Below, one piece after another: positions 9,491 to 20,190 of a stretch of 64,000 bases of DNA (within the stretch, counting starts at the first letter, position 1; every line of letters starts with the position of its first letter). Made by a program: the position numbers and the translations under genes. The notes beneath the pieces are model-generated. The model made no database searches. It had not been told where the DNA came from and saw only the letters and a list, made by a program, of their open reading frames with translations. Source of the stretch: DATFDN01 sp963756495 (GTDB lineage Bacteria > Pseudomonadota > Alphaproteobacteria > Acetobacterales > Acetobacteraceae); the NCBI GenBank assembly GCA_963756495.1, contig CAVWNS010000009.1:62001-126000 (forward strand), given 5' to 3'.

Positions 9491-9534
9491 GACGGCAATG
9501 CGAGCACCTCAGTCGCCCACACGGACACGCGGCA

Positions 9535-11230
9535 ATGCCGCTTGAGGCGACGACCTCCATCATGCTGCCGAAGGCGCCGACCGGCATCTCGGGCTTCGAC
9601 GAGATCACGCTCGGCGGCCTGCCTACCGGGCGCCCCACGCTGGTCTGCGGCGCCGCCGGCTGCGGCAAGACGCTGCTCGCCTTGACCTTCCTCGTGAACG
9701 GCGCCACTCGGTTCAACGAACCCGGCGTGTTCATGAGCTTCGAGGAGCGCGCGGAGGACCTCGCGACCAACGTCGCCTCGCTCGGCTACGACCTCGACGG
9801 GCTGGTCGCCGAGGGCAAGCTCGCCATCGACCACGTCCACGTCGAGCGCAGCGAGATCGAGGAGACCGGCGAGTACGACCTCGAGGGGCTGTTCGTCCGC
9901 CTCGGCTATGCGGTGGACCGGATCGGCGCCAAGCGGGTGGTGCTCGACACGATCGAGACGCTGTTCGCGCGGCCTCTCCAACACCGCCGTGCTGCGCTCG
10001 GAGCTGCGCCGCCTGTTCGGCTGGCTCAAGGAGCGCGGCCTGACCGCGGTCATCACCGGCGAGCGCGGCGAGGGCCAGCTCACCCGGCAGGGGCTGGAGG
10101 AATACGTCTCGGACTGCGTCGTGCTGCTCGATAACCGCGTGGAGGATCAGATCACGACGCGGCGGCTGCGGGTGGTGAAGTATCGCGGCTCGGCGCACGG
10201 GACCAACGAGTACCCGTTCCTGATCGACGACCAGGGCATGAGCGTGCTGCCGGTCACCTCGGCCGGGCTCAGCCACGAGCGTGTCGAGCGACGTCGTCTC
10301 GAGCGGCGTGCCCGGGCTCGACGCGATGCTCGGCGGGGGCGGCTTCTACCGCGGGTCGAGCGTCCTGCTGTCGGGCGTCGCCGGCACCGGCAAGACCACC
10401 ATCGCCGGCCACTTCGCCGATGCGGCCTGCCGCCGCGGCGAGCGCTGCCTGTTCTTCGTGTTCGAGGAGAGCGCCGAGCAGATCTGCCGCAACGCCCGCT
10501 CCGTCGGCCTCGACCTGCAGCAGCACGTCGACAGCGGCCTGCTCCGCTTCGAGGCCGCGCGGCCCAGCTTGTACGGCCTGGAGATGCACCTGGCGCGCAT
10601 GCACCGCGATCTGGAGCAGTTCGATCCCGCCGTGGTGGTGATCGACCCCATCTCCGCCTTCCGCGGGCCCCGGTCGGAGGTGCACGCCGACCCTGCTGCG
10701 CATGGTGGACCTGCTGAAGAGCCGGGGCATCACCGCCCTGTTCACCAGCCTCAGGAACGACGGTTCGCTCGTGGATGGGACGGATCTGGGCCTGTCCTCG
10801 CTGATGGACACCTGGATCAAGCTGATGGACGTCGAGGCGGACGGCGAGCGCAACCGCACGCTCTACGTCATCAAGGCGCGCGGCATGAGCCACTCCAACC
10901 AGGTGCGCGAGTACCGGATCACCGACACCGGGATCGAGCTGATCGACGGCCTATGTCGGCCCGGATGGCGTGCTGACCGGCACCGCCCGCCTGGCGCAGG
11001 AAGCGCGCGAGCGCGCCGCGGCGGCCCAGCGCCAGCAAGACGTCGAGCGCCGCCGGCGCGATCTCGCCCGCCGCCGCGAGGCGATCGAGCGTCAGGTCGC
11101 CGAGCTGCGGGCCGGCCTGGAAACCGAGGAGCAGGAAGTGCTCACGCTCGTCGGCGAGGACGAGGCGCGCGAGGCCGCGCTGGAGCGCGACCGGGCGGCG
11201 GTTGCGGCCCGGCGAGGTGCGGCGGAGTGA
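9535..11230 (+). CDS. kaiC: KaiC-family ATPase/kinase, four apparent frameshifts
   Basis: Circadian-clock-type KaiC: two RecA-like domains in tandem. CI has Walker A GAAGCGKT (about residues 39-46) and the catalytic Glu pair in MSFEERAED. CII has GVAGTGKT and FVFEESAEQ. Reading the gene needs four switches, near 9970, 10280, 10689 and 10950; each is repaired by removing one base, and 1696-4 nt gives exactly 563 residues, the usual length. The CII region aligned to the autophosphorylation loop reads GTDLGLSSLMDTW, with Ser-Ser at the Ser-Thr pair. After CII comes a long Arg/Glu/Ala-rich predicted coiled coil (LAQEARERAAAAQRQQ onward) that cyanobacterial KaiC does not have. The stop overlaps the kaiB GTG. 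Confidence 0.85.
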
Positions 11231-11880
11231 GCGGGCTCCTGCCGCAGCTCCGAAGACGACGCCGACCCCGGGCACTACCACCTCCGCCTCTACGTCGCCG
11301 GGCAGACGGCGAAGTCGCTCGCCGCCGTGGCCAACCTCAAGCGGGTCTGCGAGGAGCACCTGGCCGGGCGCTACGAGATCGAGGTGATCGATCTCCTGCT
11401 GAACCCGAAGCTCGCCGCGGGCGACCAGATCCTGGCCATTCCCACCCTCGTCCGCCGGCTGCCGACGCCGCTCAAGCGGATCATCGGCGACCTGTCCAAT
11501 ACCGAGAAGGTCCTGGTGGGCCTCGACATACGGCTCGAAGGCCTCCGGCGCTTGACCGAAGCCGCGCCTGCCACGCCGGCGCCGGCCCGCTACACGCTGC
11601 GCCTGTTCGTGGCCGGGACCACCGCGAACTCGCTGCGCGCCATCGAGAACCTGCGCCGCATCTGCGACACCCATCTCGCGGGGCAGGTGGACCTGGAGAT
11701 CATCGACATCTATCAGCAGCCCGACCTTGCCGGGCAGCACCAGGTCGTTGCCGCGCCCACGCTGGTGAAGGTGCTGCCGCTGCCGCTGCGCCGGATCATC
11801 GGCGACCTGTCCGAGGAGCAGCGGGTCCTGCAGGGGCCTCGAACTGCTGCCGTCACGCTCCCGGGCCCGATGGACGCTGA
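11227..11880 (+). CDS. kaiB: double-domain KaiB-family protein, frameshifted ends
   Basis: Two KaiB thioredoxin-like domains lie head to tail in one frame. The first runs from HLRLYVAGQTAKS to LKRIIGDLSNTEKVLVGL, the second from YTLRLFVAGTTANS to LRRIIGDLSEEQRVLQG, joined by a short Ala/Pro linker (TEAAPATPAPA). KaiB proteins are usually a single domain of about 100 residues that binds KaiC. I place the start at GTG 11227, overlapping the kaiC TGA, and the stop at 11878-11880. This needs removal of single bases near 11245, 11836 and 11865 and gives 216 residues. The central 580 bp holding both domains is uninterrupted as given. The next gene starts 9 bp later. Confidence 0.82.
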   Translation: MSGLLPQLRRRRRPRALPPPPLRRRADGEVARRRGQPQAGLRGAPGRALRDRGDRSPAEPEARRGRPDPGHSHPRPPAADAAQADHRRPVQYREGPGGPRHTARRPPALDRSRACHAGAGPLHAAPVRGRDHRELAARHREPAPHLRHPSRGAGGPGDHRHLSAARPCRAAPGRCRAHAGEGAAAAAAPDHRRPVRGAAGPAGASNCCRHAPGPDGR

Positions 11881-11889
11881 CCGGCCGTC

Positions 11890-13650
<1,761 letters not shown>

Positions 13651-13706
13651 CCGCTCCGGGCGCTCTCAGGACCTTGTTCGTCGCGCAGCGGTCGACGGCG
13701 CAGTCC

Positions 13707-13748
13707 GGCAGCGGCAACAGGGGGAAACGAATGCGAATTGCCGCTGCC
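13707..13748. terminator. hairpin between convergent genes
   Basis: A perfect 11-bp inverted repeat (GGCAGCGGCAA at 13707-13717, TTGCCGCTGCC at 13738-13748) with a 20-base loop lies just after the kinase stop and touches the stop of the convergent dehalogenase gene. It could serve both directions. There is no T-run, so intrinsic termination is not assured. Confidence 0.5.
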
Positions 13749-13751
13749 AGC

Positions 13752-14627
13752 TCAGGACGCCGAATCCCGCATCCACGCCGCGATCGCCGCCCCGATCGCG
13801 GCGCCGGAATCCTCCTGAATGAAGTGCTTGCCCGGCACCGTGACTTCCCGCTGATTTGGCCAGGCACGGCAGAACGCGCGCTGGGCGCCGATCAGGATGG
13901 CGCCGGGTTCGGCGTTGACGAACAGCTTGGGGATGTCGTTGCCCGCCATCCACGTGGCGTAGGCCTGCACGCGGGAAACGATTTCGGCCGGCTCGCCGCC
14001 GATCGGGATGGCGCGCGGCCAGGCCAGCGTCGGCCAGCGATCCGCGCGCGCGGCAAACGGGCGGCGGTATTCGGCCATCTCCGCCTTGCTCAGGGCACGG
14101 ATCACCGAGCCCGGCCGCACGCGCTCGACGAACAGGTTGCGCTCCAGGATCATCTCCTCGCCCTTGTCCGAGCGGAAGCCCTGGAAGATGCGCGCCGCCT
14201 CCGGGTTCCATTCCTCCCAGCCCGCCAGCGGCCGGACGATCGCCTCCATGTAGGCGATGCCACGCACACGCGCGGGGTGCCTGCGCGCCCAGTCGAAGCC
14301 CAGCGCCGAGCCCCAGTCATGCACCACCAGGATCACCGGCGCATCGGGCCCGAGCGCCTCGGCGATGAAGCCATCCACGAATTGGCTGTGCACGTCGAAG
14401 CTGTAGGTTCCCGGTCCGGCCGGGCCGAGCTTGTCGCTGTCGCCCATGCCGATCAGGTCGGGCGCGATGCAGCGCGCCTGCGTGGCGAGGGGCCCGATGA
14501 CGTCGCGCCAGAGATACGACGAGGTCGGGTTGCCATGCAGGAACAGGACCGCAGGCCCGTTTCCTGCCTCGACATAGGCCATTTTGCGGCCGAGCACCTG
14601 AACGTGGCGTTTCGTTTCTATCGGCAT
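13752..14627 (-). CDS. haloalkane dehalogenase-like alpha/beta hydrolase
   Basis: Alpha/beta-hydrolase of the DhaA/LinB-like haloalkane dehalogenase group, 291 residues. Group hallmarks: oxyanion-hole and halide Asn region FLHGNPTSSYLWRD, nucleophile Asp followed by the halide-binding Trp in VVHDWGSALGF, GWEEWNPEAARIFQ in the cap domain, and the catalytic His in PGKHFIQEDSG. It is expected to hydrolyse C-halogen bonds to alcohol plus halide, but non-dehalogenating relatives share much of this pattern. The gene is unbroken, although its neighbours on both sides carry frame breaks. It is convergent with the kinase gene and divergent from the acetyltransferase gene. Confidence 0.85.
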   Translation of the reverse strand: MPIETKRHVQVLGRKMAYVEAGNGPAVLFLHGNPTSSYLWRDVIGPLATQARCIAPDLIGMGDSDKLGPAGPGTYSFDVHSQFVDGFIAEALGPDAPVILVVHDWGSALGFDWARRHPARVRGIAYMEAIVRPLAGWEEWNPEAARIFQGFRSDKGEEMILERNLFVERVRPGSVIRALSKAEMAEYRRPFAARADRWPTLAWPRAIPIGGEPAEIVSRVQAYATWMAGNDIPKLFVNAEPGAILIGAQRAFCRAWPNQREVTVPGKHFIQEDSGAAIGAAIAAWMRDSAS

Positions 14628-14744
14628 GATGCATTCCCGTCCTTGGCTGCGGGGGCATTTTGACACGGGCGATCCGTCCCCGCACGATGCCTTCGGGCCA
14701 GGGACAGCCGATCGGGCTGACGACCGGGAAGCAGGCAAGCTGCC

Positions 14745-15276
14745 ATGGATCGCGCACTTCCTCTCGTGCTCCGGCGCGCGCGGGCCGAGGACGCGGAGCG
14801 GATCGCCGCTCTGTGGCACGCGTCCTGGCACGCCTCGCACGCGCCGCTCGGCCCCGCCGAGATCAGTGCATCCCGGACCCGGCCTGGTTCGGCGAACGCG
14901 CCGTGAAGGTCGTCGGCTCCGCGATGGTTGCCGCGCGCGCCGATGCCATCGTCGGCTTCGCGGCATGGCACGATGCGGAGATCGGCCAGCTTTTCGTGGA
15001 CCAGGACAGGTACGGAAGCGGCGCCGCCGCCGACCTGCTCGCCGCCGCCGAGGCCGCCCTGCAAGCCGACGGGCACGCCGAGGCAGTGCTGGTCTGCCGC
15101 GAAGGGAACTGGCGCGCGCGCCGCTTCTACGAAAAGCACGGATGGGCGGTCCGCCGTTCGGATATCGTGGTGACCCCGTCCGGCGAGTGCCTCGCCGTCT
15201 GGCACTTCGCGAAGCCCCTCGACGGCAAGGGCGCCGAACGGCCACCGGAAAGGTCCGGCCAGCACGCCGGCAATGA
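14745..15276 (+). CDS. GNAT acetyltransferase, frameshifted
   Basis: GNAT-type N-acetyltransferase in two frames. The N-terminal part from ATG 14745 reads LPLVLRRARAEDAERIAALW and is out of frame with the rest. The main body follows (DPAWFGERAVKVVGSAMVAA, then QLFVDQDRYGSGAAADLL, which holds the acetyl-CoA loop, then NWRARRFYEKHGWAVRRSD and AVWHFAKPL). The junction near 14865 is offset by two extra bases (or one missing). The end is uncertain: the body frame has no stop, and I give the TGA reached in a neighbouring frame at 15276. Substrate unknown. Confidence 0.65.
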
Positions 15277-15284
15277 GACGGGCC

Positions 15285-15856
15285 CTAACGCACTCCCGCC
15301 GCGATACGGTCCGCCAGCATCCCCAGCGCCCGGCTCATCGCTGGCACCACCGCCCGCGCCTCGCCCGTGCCGGCGTTCACCTCGATCCGCTCGCGGTGCG
15401 GCGTGCCCGTCGGGGCCTCGCCCGAGCGCGCCAGGAGCCAGGCGGCGCGCAGCACCACCCGCCCGGCGGTGTCGCCGCCGAACTGCTCGATCGAGACCGT
15501 CAGGATGCGCAGTCCGCCGCGCGGGCCGGGGTCGCCCGGCGGCAGCACCGAACCCGGCGGCAGCCGCTGCGGCGAGGTCGTCGGACAGCGCGCGGCGGAT
15601 GAGCTGGCGCAGCGGCGCGCCCCACACGCTGGTCGCTCGCCACGTCGAGCCGGTCGCCGGGAGCGGCGAGCACGACCTCGTCGCGGTCGATGGTCGCCGG
15701 GATCGACACCTCGCCCACCTCGATCGGCGGGCGGAGACGCGCGGCCGGAAGGCCCGGCTGCGCCGGCGGGACGGCGGTCAGCGTGTAATAGTCGGTCGTG
15801 GCGCTGGCGCAGGCGGCCAGCAGCACGACAAGCAGCAACGACGCGGACTTGCGCAT
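15285..15856 (-). CDS. pqiC: PqiC-like ABC transport auxiliary lipoprotein, frameshifted
   Basis: Outer-membrane lipoprotein partner of an MCE/PqiB lipid-transport system. Signal peptide and lipobox are clear at the start (SASLLLVVLLAACASAT). The mature part begins YYTLTAVPPAQPG and continues IEVGEVSIPATIDRDEVV. Two breaks, near 15635 and 15578, are each restored by removing one base, giving SDQVWGAPLRQLIRRALSDD and then LPPGSVLPPGDPGP, with a corrected length of 189 residues, normal for the family. It starts 12 bp downstream of the pqiB-like stop. Confidence 0.78.
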
Positions 15857-15868
15857 TCCGCCTCCCCT

Positions 15869-17621
15869 TCATCCCCGGCCCCGGATCAGCGCCGACGGAT
15901 GCCGGTCGAGATAGTCGGCGAGTTCGCGAACGCGACTGCGCCGCGCGGCTCAGCTCATAGAGCGTCTGGCCCAGGCCCGCGGTGTTCATGCCCATCGGCC
16001 CGTTGCCGGCGGTGGTGCTGATCAGTTGCTGGGCGTCGGCGACCGTGCCGCTGCGCCTCGGCTCGCGACCTGCGCAGCGCGCTCAGCAGCGCCGGCAGCT
16101 CGGTTCTTGGCCGAAGCGGTGACCTGCTCGACGTTGGCCAGCGACCGGTTGCAGACTCATCGAGGCTCTGGGTCAGCTTGGGCGACTGGCTCAGGGTCGG
16201 CGAGCCGGTCGGTCACGGTGCGGATGTTGTCGGCGATCTGGTCGAGCGGCAGGCCGTCGATCTTGCTCGCGATGCCGTTGACCGCGGTCATGATGCCGTC
16301 GAGCCCGGACCCGCCCGAGGCGCGCCGGGATCTCGGGGGGATCGCCGGCGATGAAGCGTCGCCGCGGCGCCGTCTGATGCACGAAGGTCAGCTCGACGTC
16401 CTTCGGTCCGACCAGAGGGATCGAGGATCCGGGCTGCGCGCGCAGGCCCTGCGCGATCAGCCGGCGCATGAGCGCGTCCATCTCCGCGCGCCCGCTCGGC
16501 GGGCCAGTGCGCCTCACCGGCAGGGCGATGCGGGACGGCTCGATCGAGAGCGTCACCTGCTGCTCCAGCTGCGCCGGTGGCGGGGTCGTATTCGAGCGCG
16601 TGCGTCCTGACTGCGCCGACCTGCTGGCCGGCGAGCTTCACCGCGGCGCCCTGCCGCAGCGCGCCGGCCTCGGGGCCGAACACGACCCGGTACAGCACCG
16701 CCTGCGGACCGGGCGCGTACTCCGCCTCGCTCCTGGCTGTCGATAGAGCGTGAACGCGTGGCCGGCGGCGGCGGCCGGCCCCTCCTCGGCCGCCGGCCGG
16801 GGTCTCGAACGCCACCGCGCCTGTGCAGCAGCGCAGGCAGCGACTGGAGCTGCAGGCGCGGCCCGGGGCCCTGCATCGAGACCTGCACCGCGCCGGCGTT
16901 CCAGAACCGCGTGCCGTCATGCACCAGCTTGTCGTAAGGGCGCCTTGACGAAGGCTTGGATCGTGAATGTCCGGTCGGGCTTCAGCTTCGTCTCCTCGAC
17001 CTTGCCGACCGCGAGATCGCGGAAATAGATCTGCGACCCGCGGCGAGATCGCTGCCGAGGTTGGTGGCGCTGCAAGCACGTAATGCGTGCCCGGGCGTCC
17101 TCCTGCACCACGGGCGCCTCGGCCAAGCCCGGCATACTGTCCTGCTTGCTGCCCGGGACGCGGTCGAATGCCGATGGACGGGCCGGAGATGATCGAGCGT
17201 GATGCAGGAGAGATCGCTCAGAGCTGGGCCCGCCGATCCAGAACTCGGTGCCTTGGCCCGAGATGCCCGTCCATGTCCGCATCCATTGCGATGCTCGACG
17301 CGGACGTGCTGCAGATCCTTCTCCAGCCGGACCGTTTCGACCTCGCCGACCTTCATGCCCTGGTAATTGACCTCGGTCTGCCCGGCGCTGATCCCGCTGC
17401 CGCCGGGAAAAATGACCGTGACCGTCGGGCCGCGTGGCGGCGAGCTGCTTGAAGGCGAGATAGGCGACGATCGCGACGGCAGCGATCGGAACCGCCCAGA
17501 TCCAGCCCGGCCAGCGGCTCTTCTCGTTCCTTCGCCGAGGGCGGGTCCGGGGCGACGCGCGACGCGGCGTCGGCGGCGGGATCGGCCGCTGCTCGGGCGG
17601 TATGGCCGTCGTCGGGCTCAT
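15869..17621 (-). CDS. pqiB: PqiB-like MCE/MlaD-domain protein, heavily frameshifted
   Basis: Periplasm-spanning MCE protein of the PqiB type, which forms tunnels for lipid movement between membranes. The start (MSPTTAIPPEQRPIPP) is followed by one membrane anchor (WPGWIWAVPIAAVAIVAYL). MCE-repeat pieces are spread over all three frames: QIYFRDLAVGKVEETKLKPD, FTIQAFVKAPL, TRFWNAGAVQVSMQGPG, GPKDVELTFVHQTAP, and the end ELADYLDRHPSALIRGRG with TGA at 15869. The frame changes every 100-250 bp. No large deletion is evident, as the order and spacing of the pieces match the family. It sits between pqiA-like and pqiC-like genes. Confidence 0.75.
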
Positions 17622-18830
17622 GCGCGTCTCCTCGGCGCTGATCCCACAGCAGCCGGGGGTCGAACAGCGCGCCGCGAACATGGTCAGCACGATCACCGCG
17701 AGGAAGGCGGGCGCGCCCATGCCCGGCCTGCACGCTGATAAACCCGCTGATCTGCATGATGCGGCAGGAAGATCGCGATCGTGAACACGTCGATGTTCGA
17801 CCAGCGACCGATTTCCTCGATGAAGCGGAATAGAGCCGCGTCTTCGTGACCAGCCGCCGGTCGGAACCGTGATGCACCGACCACAGCAGCCAGCTCATGC
17901 CGATCAGCTTGCCGAGCGGGATCAGGATGCTGGCGGTGAAGATGATCACCGCTAGCGGCAAGAACCCCGCATCCACAAGCTGCAGGACGCCCCAGGAGAT
18001 GGTCTGGTTCGGCGACGGTGCCGAGTTGCATACTGCACGCTCATCGGAAACCAGTTGGCGACGATGTAGAGCGGGAACCCGGCGATCACGAGCGCGGCGG
18101 CGCCGGCTGACGGCCGATGGGCTTGCGCCGGCAGAGCCGGGCGAGGCAGCGCGGGCAACGATGCCCGTCCAGGCGCGCCGGCAGCACCAGGTCGCATTCG
18201 GTGCAGGCGATGCGCGGGCCGTGCGTGGCCGCGTGCGGCTCGCGGCGATGCATCGCGCCAGACCGCGCGGCGATCCAGGCTCGCGCGCGTCATCATGGTG
18301 AAGAACGCGGCGCGCGATCAGGCACCAGCCGCCGGGGCCGATGGTCACGGGGATGCTGCACCGCGACCCGGCTATAGCCGACGGCGGCGCCGAACAGGAA
18401 GACGTCGGGCATCGACCACAGGTCGAGATGCTCGGCCCAGCGAAAGACCAACCCGGTCCAGCGTCCCTGACCGCCGAGCCGGATCGAGGCCAGGGCGGCG
18501 GCGAGCAGGCCGAAGCGAAAGAACGGCAGCACGACGACCTGCAAGCCCGACGACGATGGCGAGCAGCAGCCATCCCTCGTGCCACATCGCCACCACGCCC
18601 GAGCCAAGCCGGCTCGATCCGTTCGATGCCGGCGACGTGCAGCGTCAGCAGCGTCCAGTTGGCGGGAAACCACAGAATGAAGCGTGGTGACCGCCAACGC
18701 CAGGGCGGCATCGAGGCTGCGCCCGGCGGTCCGTTCCAGCACTTTGTCGCAGCGGCAGCACAAGGCCGGCTCCGCCCGCCCAGGACCGGCATGCCTGGAT
18801 CGTCCCGCAATCAGGGCAAGCAATGATCAT
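17618..18830 (-). CDS. pqiA: PqiA-like paraquat-inducible protein A, heavily frameshifted
   Basis: Inner-membrane protein of the PqiA family, with two homologous halves each led by zinc-type cysteines. The start is MIIACPDCGTIQ; then CCRCDKVLERTAGRSLDAA; the second-half Cys pair appears as ECDLVLPARLDG. Membrane segments recur (ILWFPANWTLLTLHVAGIE, FLPLAVIIFTASILIPLGK, AFLAVIVLTMFAARLFDP). Resolved breaks near 18791 and 18686 are cured by removing one base. The stop is taken as the TGA overlapping the pqiB ATG (ATGA); the exact end is uncertain because of the breaks. Confidence 0.72.
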
Positions 18831-18979
18831 GTCCGTAGCGCAACGCTGTCCCATGCAGGCCGGTTGCCCGGCTCTCGCCGTTCTCGACCCTCCCGCTCGC
18901 GTCGCGCGTGACAACGCAGGCGTCGCCGCGTAGACTGCGCCGGTCGTGAGCGACGGGCGCATGTGCGGGACCGCGCCTC

Positions 18980-20190
18980 GTGAGCGACGCGGCCGCGATC
19001 GCCGCGTTGGATGCAGTCGATCCCCTGGCCCGCTTCCGCGCTCTGTTCGACCTGCCCGAGGGCGTCATCTATCTCGACGGCAACTCGCTCGGCGCCGTTG
19101 CCCGAAAGCGACCCGGGCCCGGCTTGCCGACGTGATCGGCGCGCGAGTGGGGGCCAGGACCTGATTGGCTCCTGGGAGGCGAACGGGTGGATGGCCCTGC
19201 CGCCGTCGGGTCGGCGCCAAGATCGGTCGGCTGATCGGCGCGGAGTCCGGCCAGCACGGTCGCCTGCGACAGCACTTCGGTAAATCTGTTCAAGGCGCTG
19301 GCGGCGGCGCTGGCGCTGCGGCCTGAGCGGCGGGTCATCCTGTCGGAGCGCGGGCAACTTTCCGACCGACCTCTATATGGCCGAAGGACTGGCCGCGCTG
19401 CTCGGAGCGCGGCCACGAGATCCGGCAGGCCGAGGCCGGCGCGATCGAGGCGGCGATCGATGCCGTCCGTCGCGGTGCTGATGCTGACCCACGTGAACTA
19501 TCGCAGCGGGCGGATGCACGACATGGCGCGGCTGACCCGCGCGGCGCACGCGGCGGGCGCGCTGGTGGTCTGGGATCTGGCGCACTCGGCCGGCGCGGTG
19601 CCGCTCGATCTCGCCGGCTGCGGCGCGGATTTCGCCGTCGGCTGCGGCTACAAGTTCCTCAACGGCGGTCCGGGCGCGCCGGCATTCCTGTACGTCGCGC
19701 CGCGCCATCAGGGCGCGGCGATGCCGCTGACCGGCTGGATGGGTCACGCCGAGCCGTTCGCCTTCGCCGCCGGCTACCGGCCAGCCGCGGGCATCGCCCG
19801 CGCCCTGGTCGGCACGCCGCCCATGCTCAGCCTCGCGGCGCTGGAGATGGGCGTGGACATCGCGCTGCGCGCCGACATGACGGCGCCGTGCGGGCCAAAT
19901 CGGTGCGGATGGCCGACGCTGTTCATGGCGGCGGTGGAGCGCGACTGCGCCGGGCCTGGGCTTCGCGTGGCGCTCGCCGCGCGAGCCGGCCATGCGCGGC
20001 AGCCAGGTCTGCCTGCGCCATCCACGCGCCGAGGCGATCATGCGCGCGCTGATCGCGCCGCGGCGTCATCGGTGATTTCCGGCCGCCCGACATCCTGCGC
20101 TTCGGGCTGACGCCGCTTTACACGCGGTACGCGGAGATCGAGGAGGCGGTGCGCGTGCTATCGGAGGTGGCGCGGCGCGATGCTGATTAG
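18980..20190 (+). CDS. kynU: kynureninase, about 14 apparent single-base insertions
   Basis: PLP enzyme cleaving L-kynurenine or 3-hydroxykynurenine to (hydroxy)anthranilate and alanine in tryptophan catabolism. Opening FRALFDLPEGVIYLDGNSLG is typical. PLP-pocket motifs are intact in the undisturbed middle part (LTHVNYRSGRMHDMA, WDLAHSAGAVPLDL, Lys in GCGYKFLNGGPGAPAFLY). The end is RFGLTPLYTRYAEIEEAVRV. I can rebuild 398 residues by removing 14 single bases between 19091 and 20065; 1211-14 is an exact multiple of three. Its stop (20188-20190) overlaps the stop of the convergent FAD oxidase. No kynA or kynB is adjacent. Confidence 0.82.
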
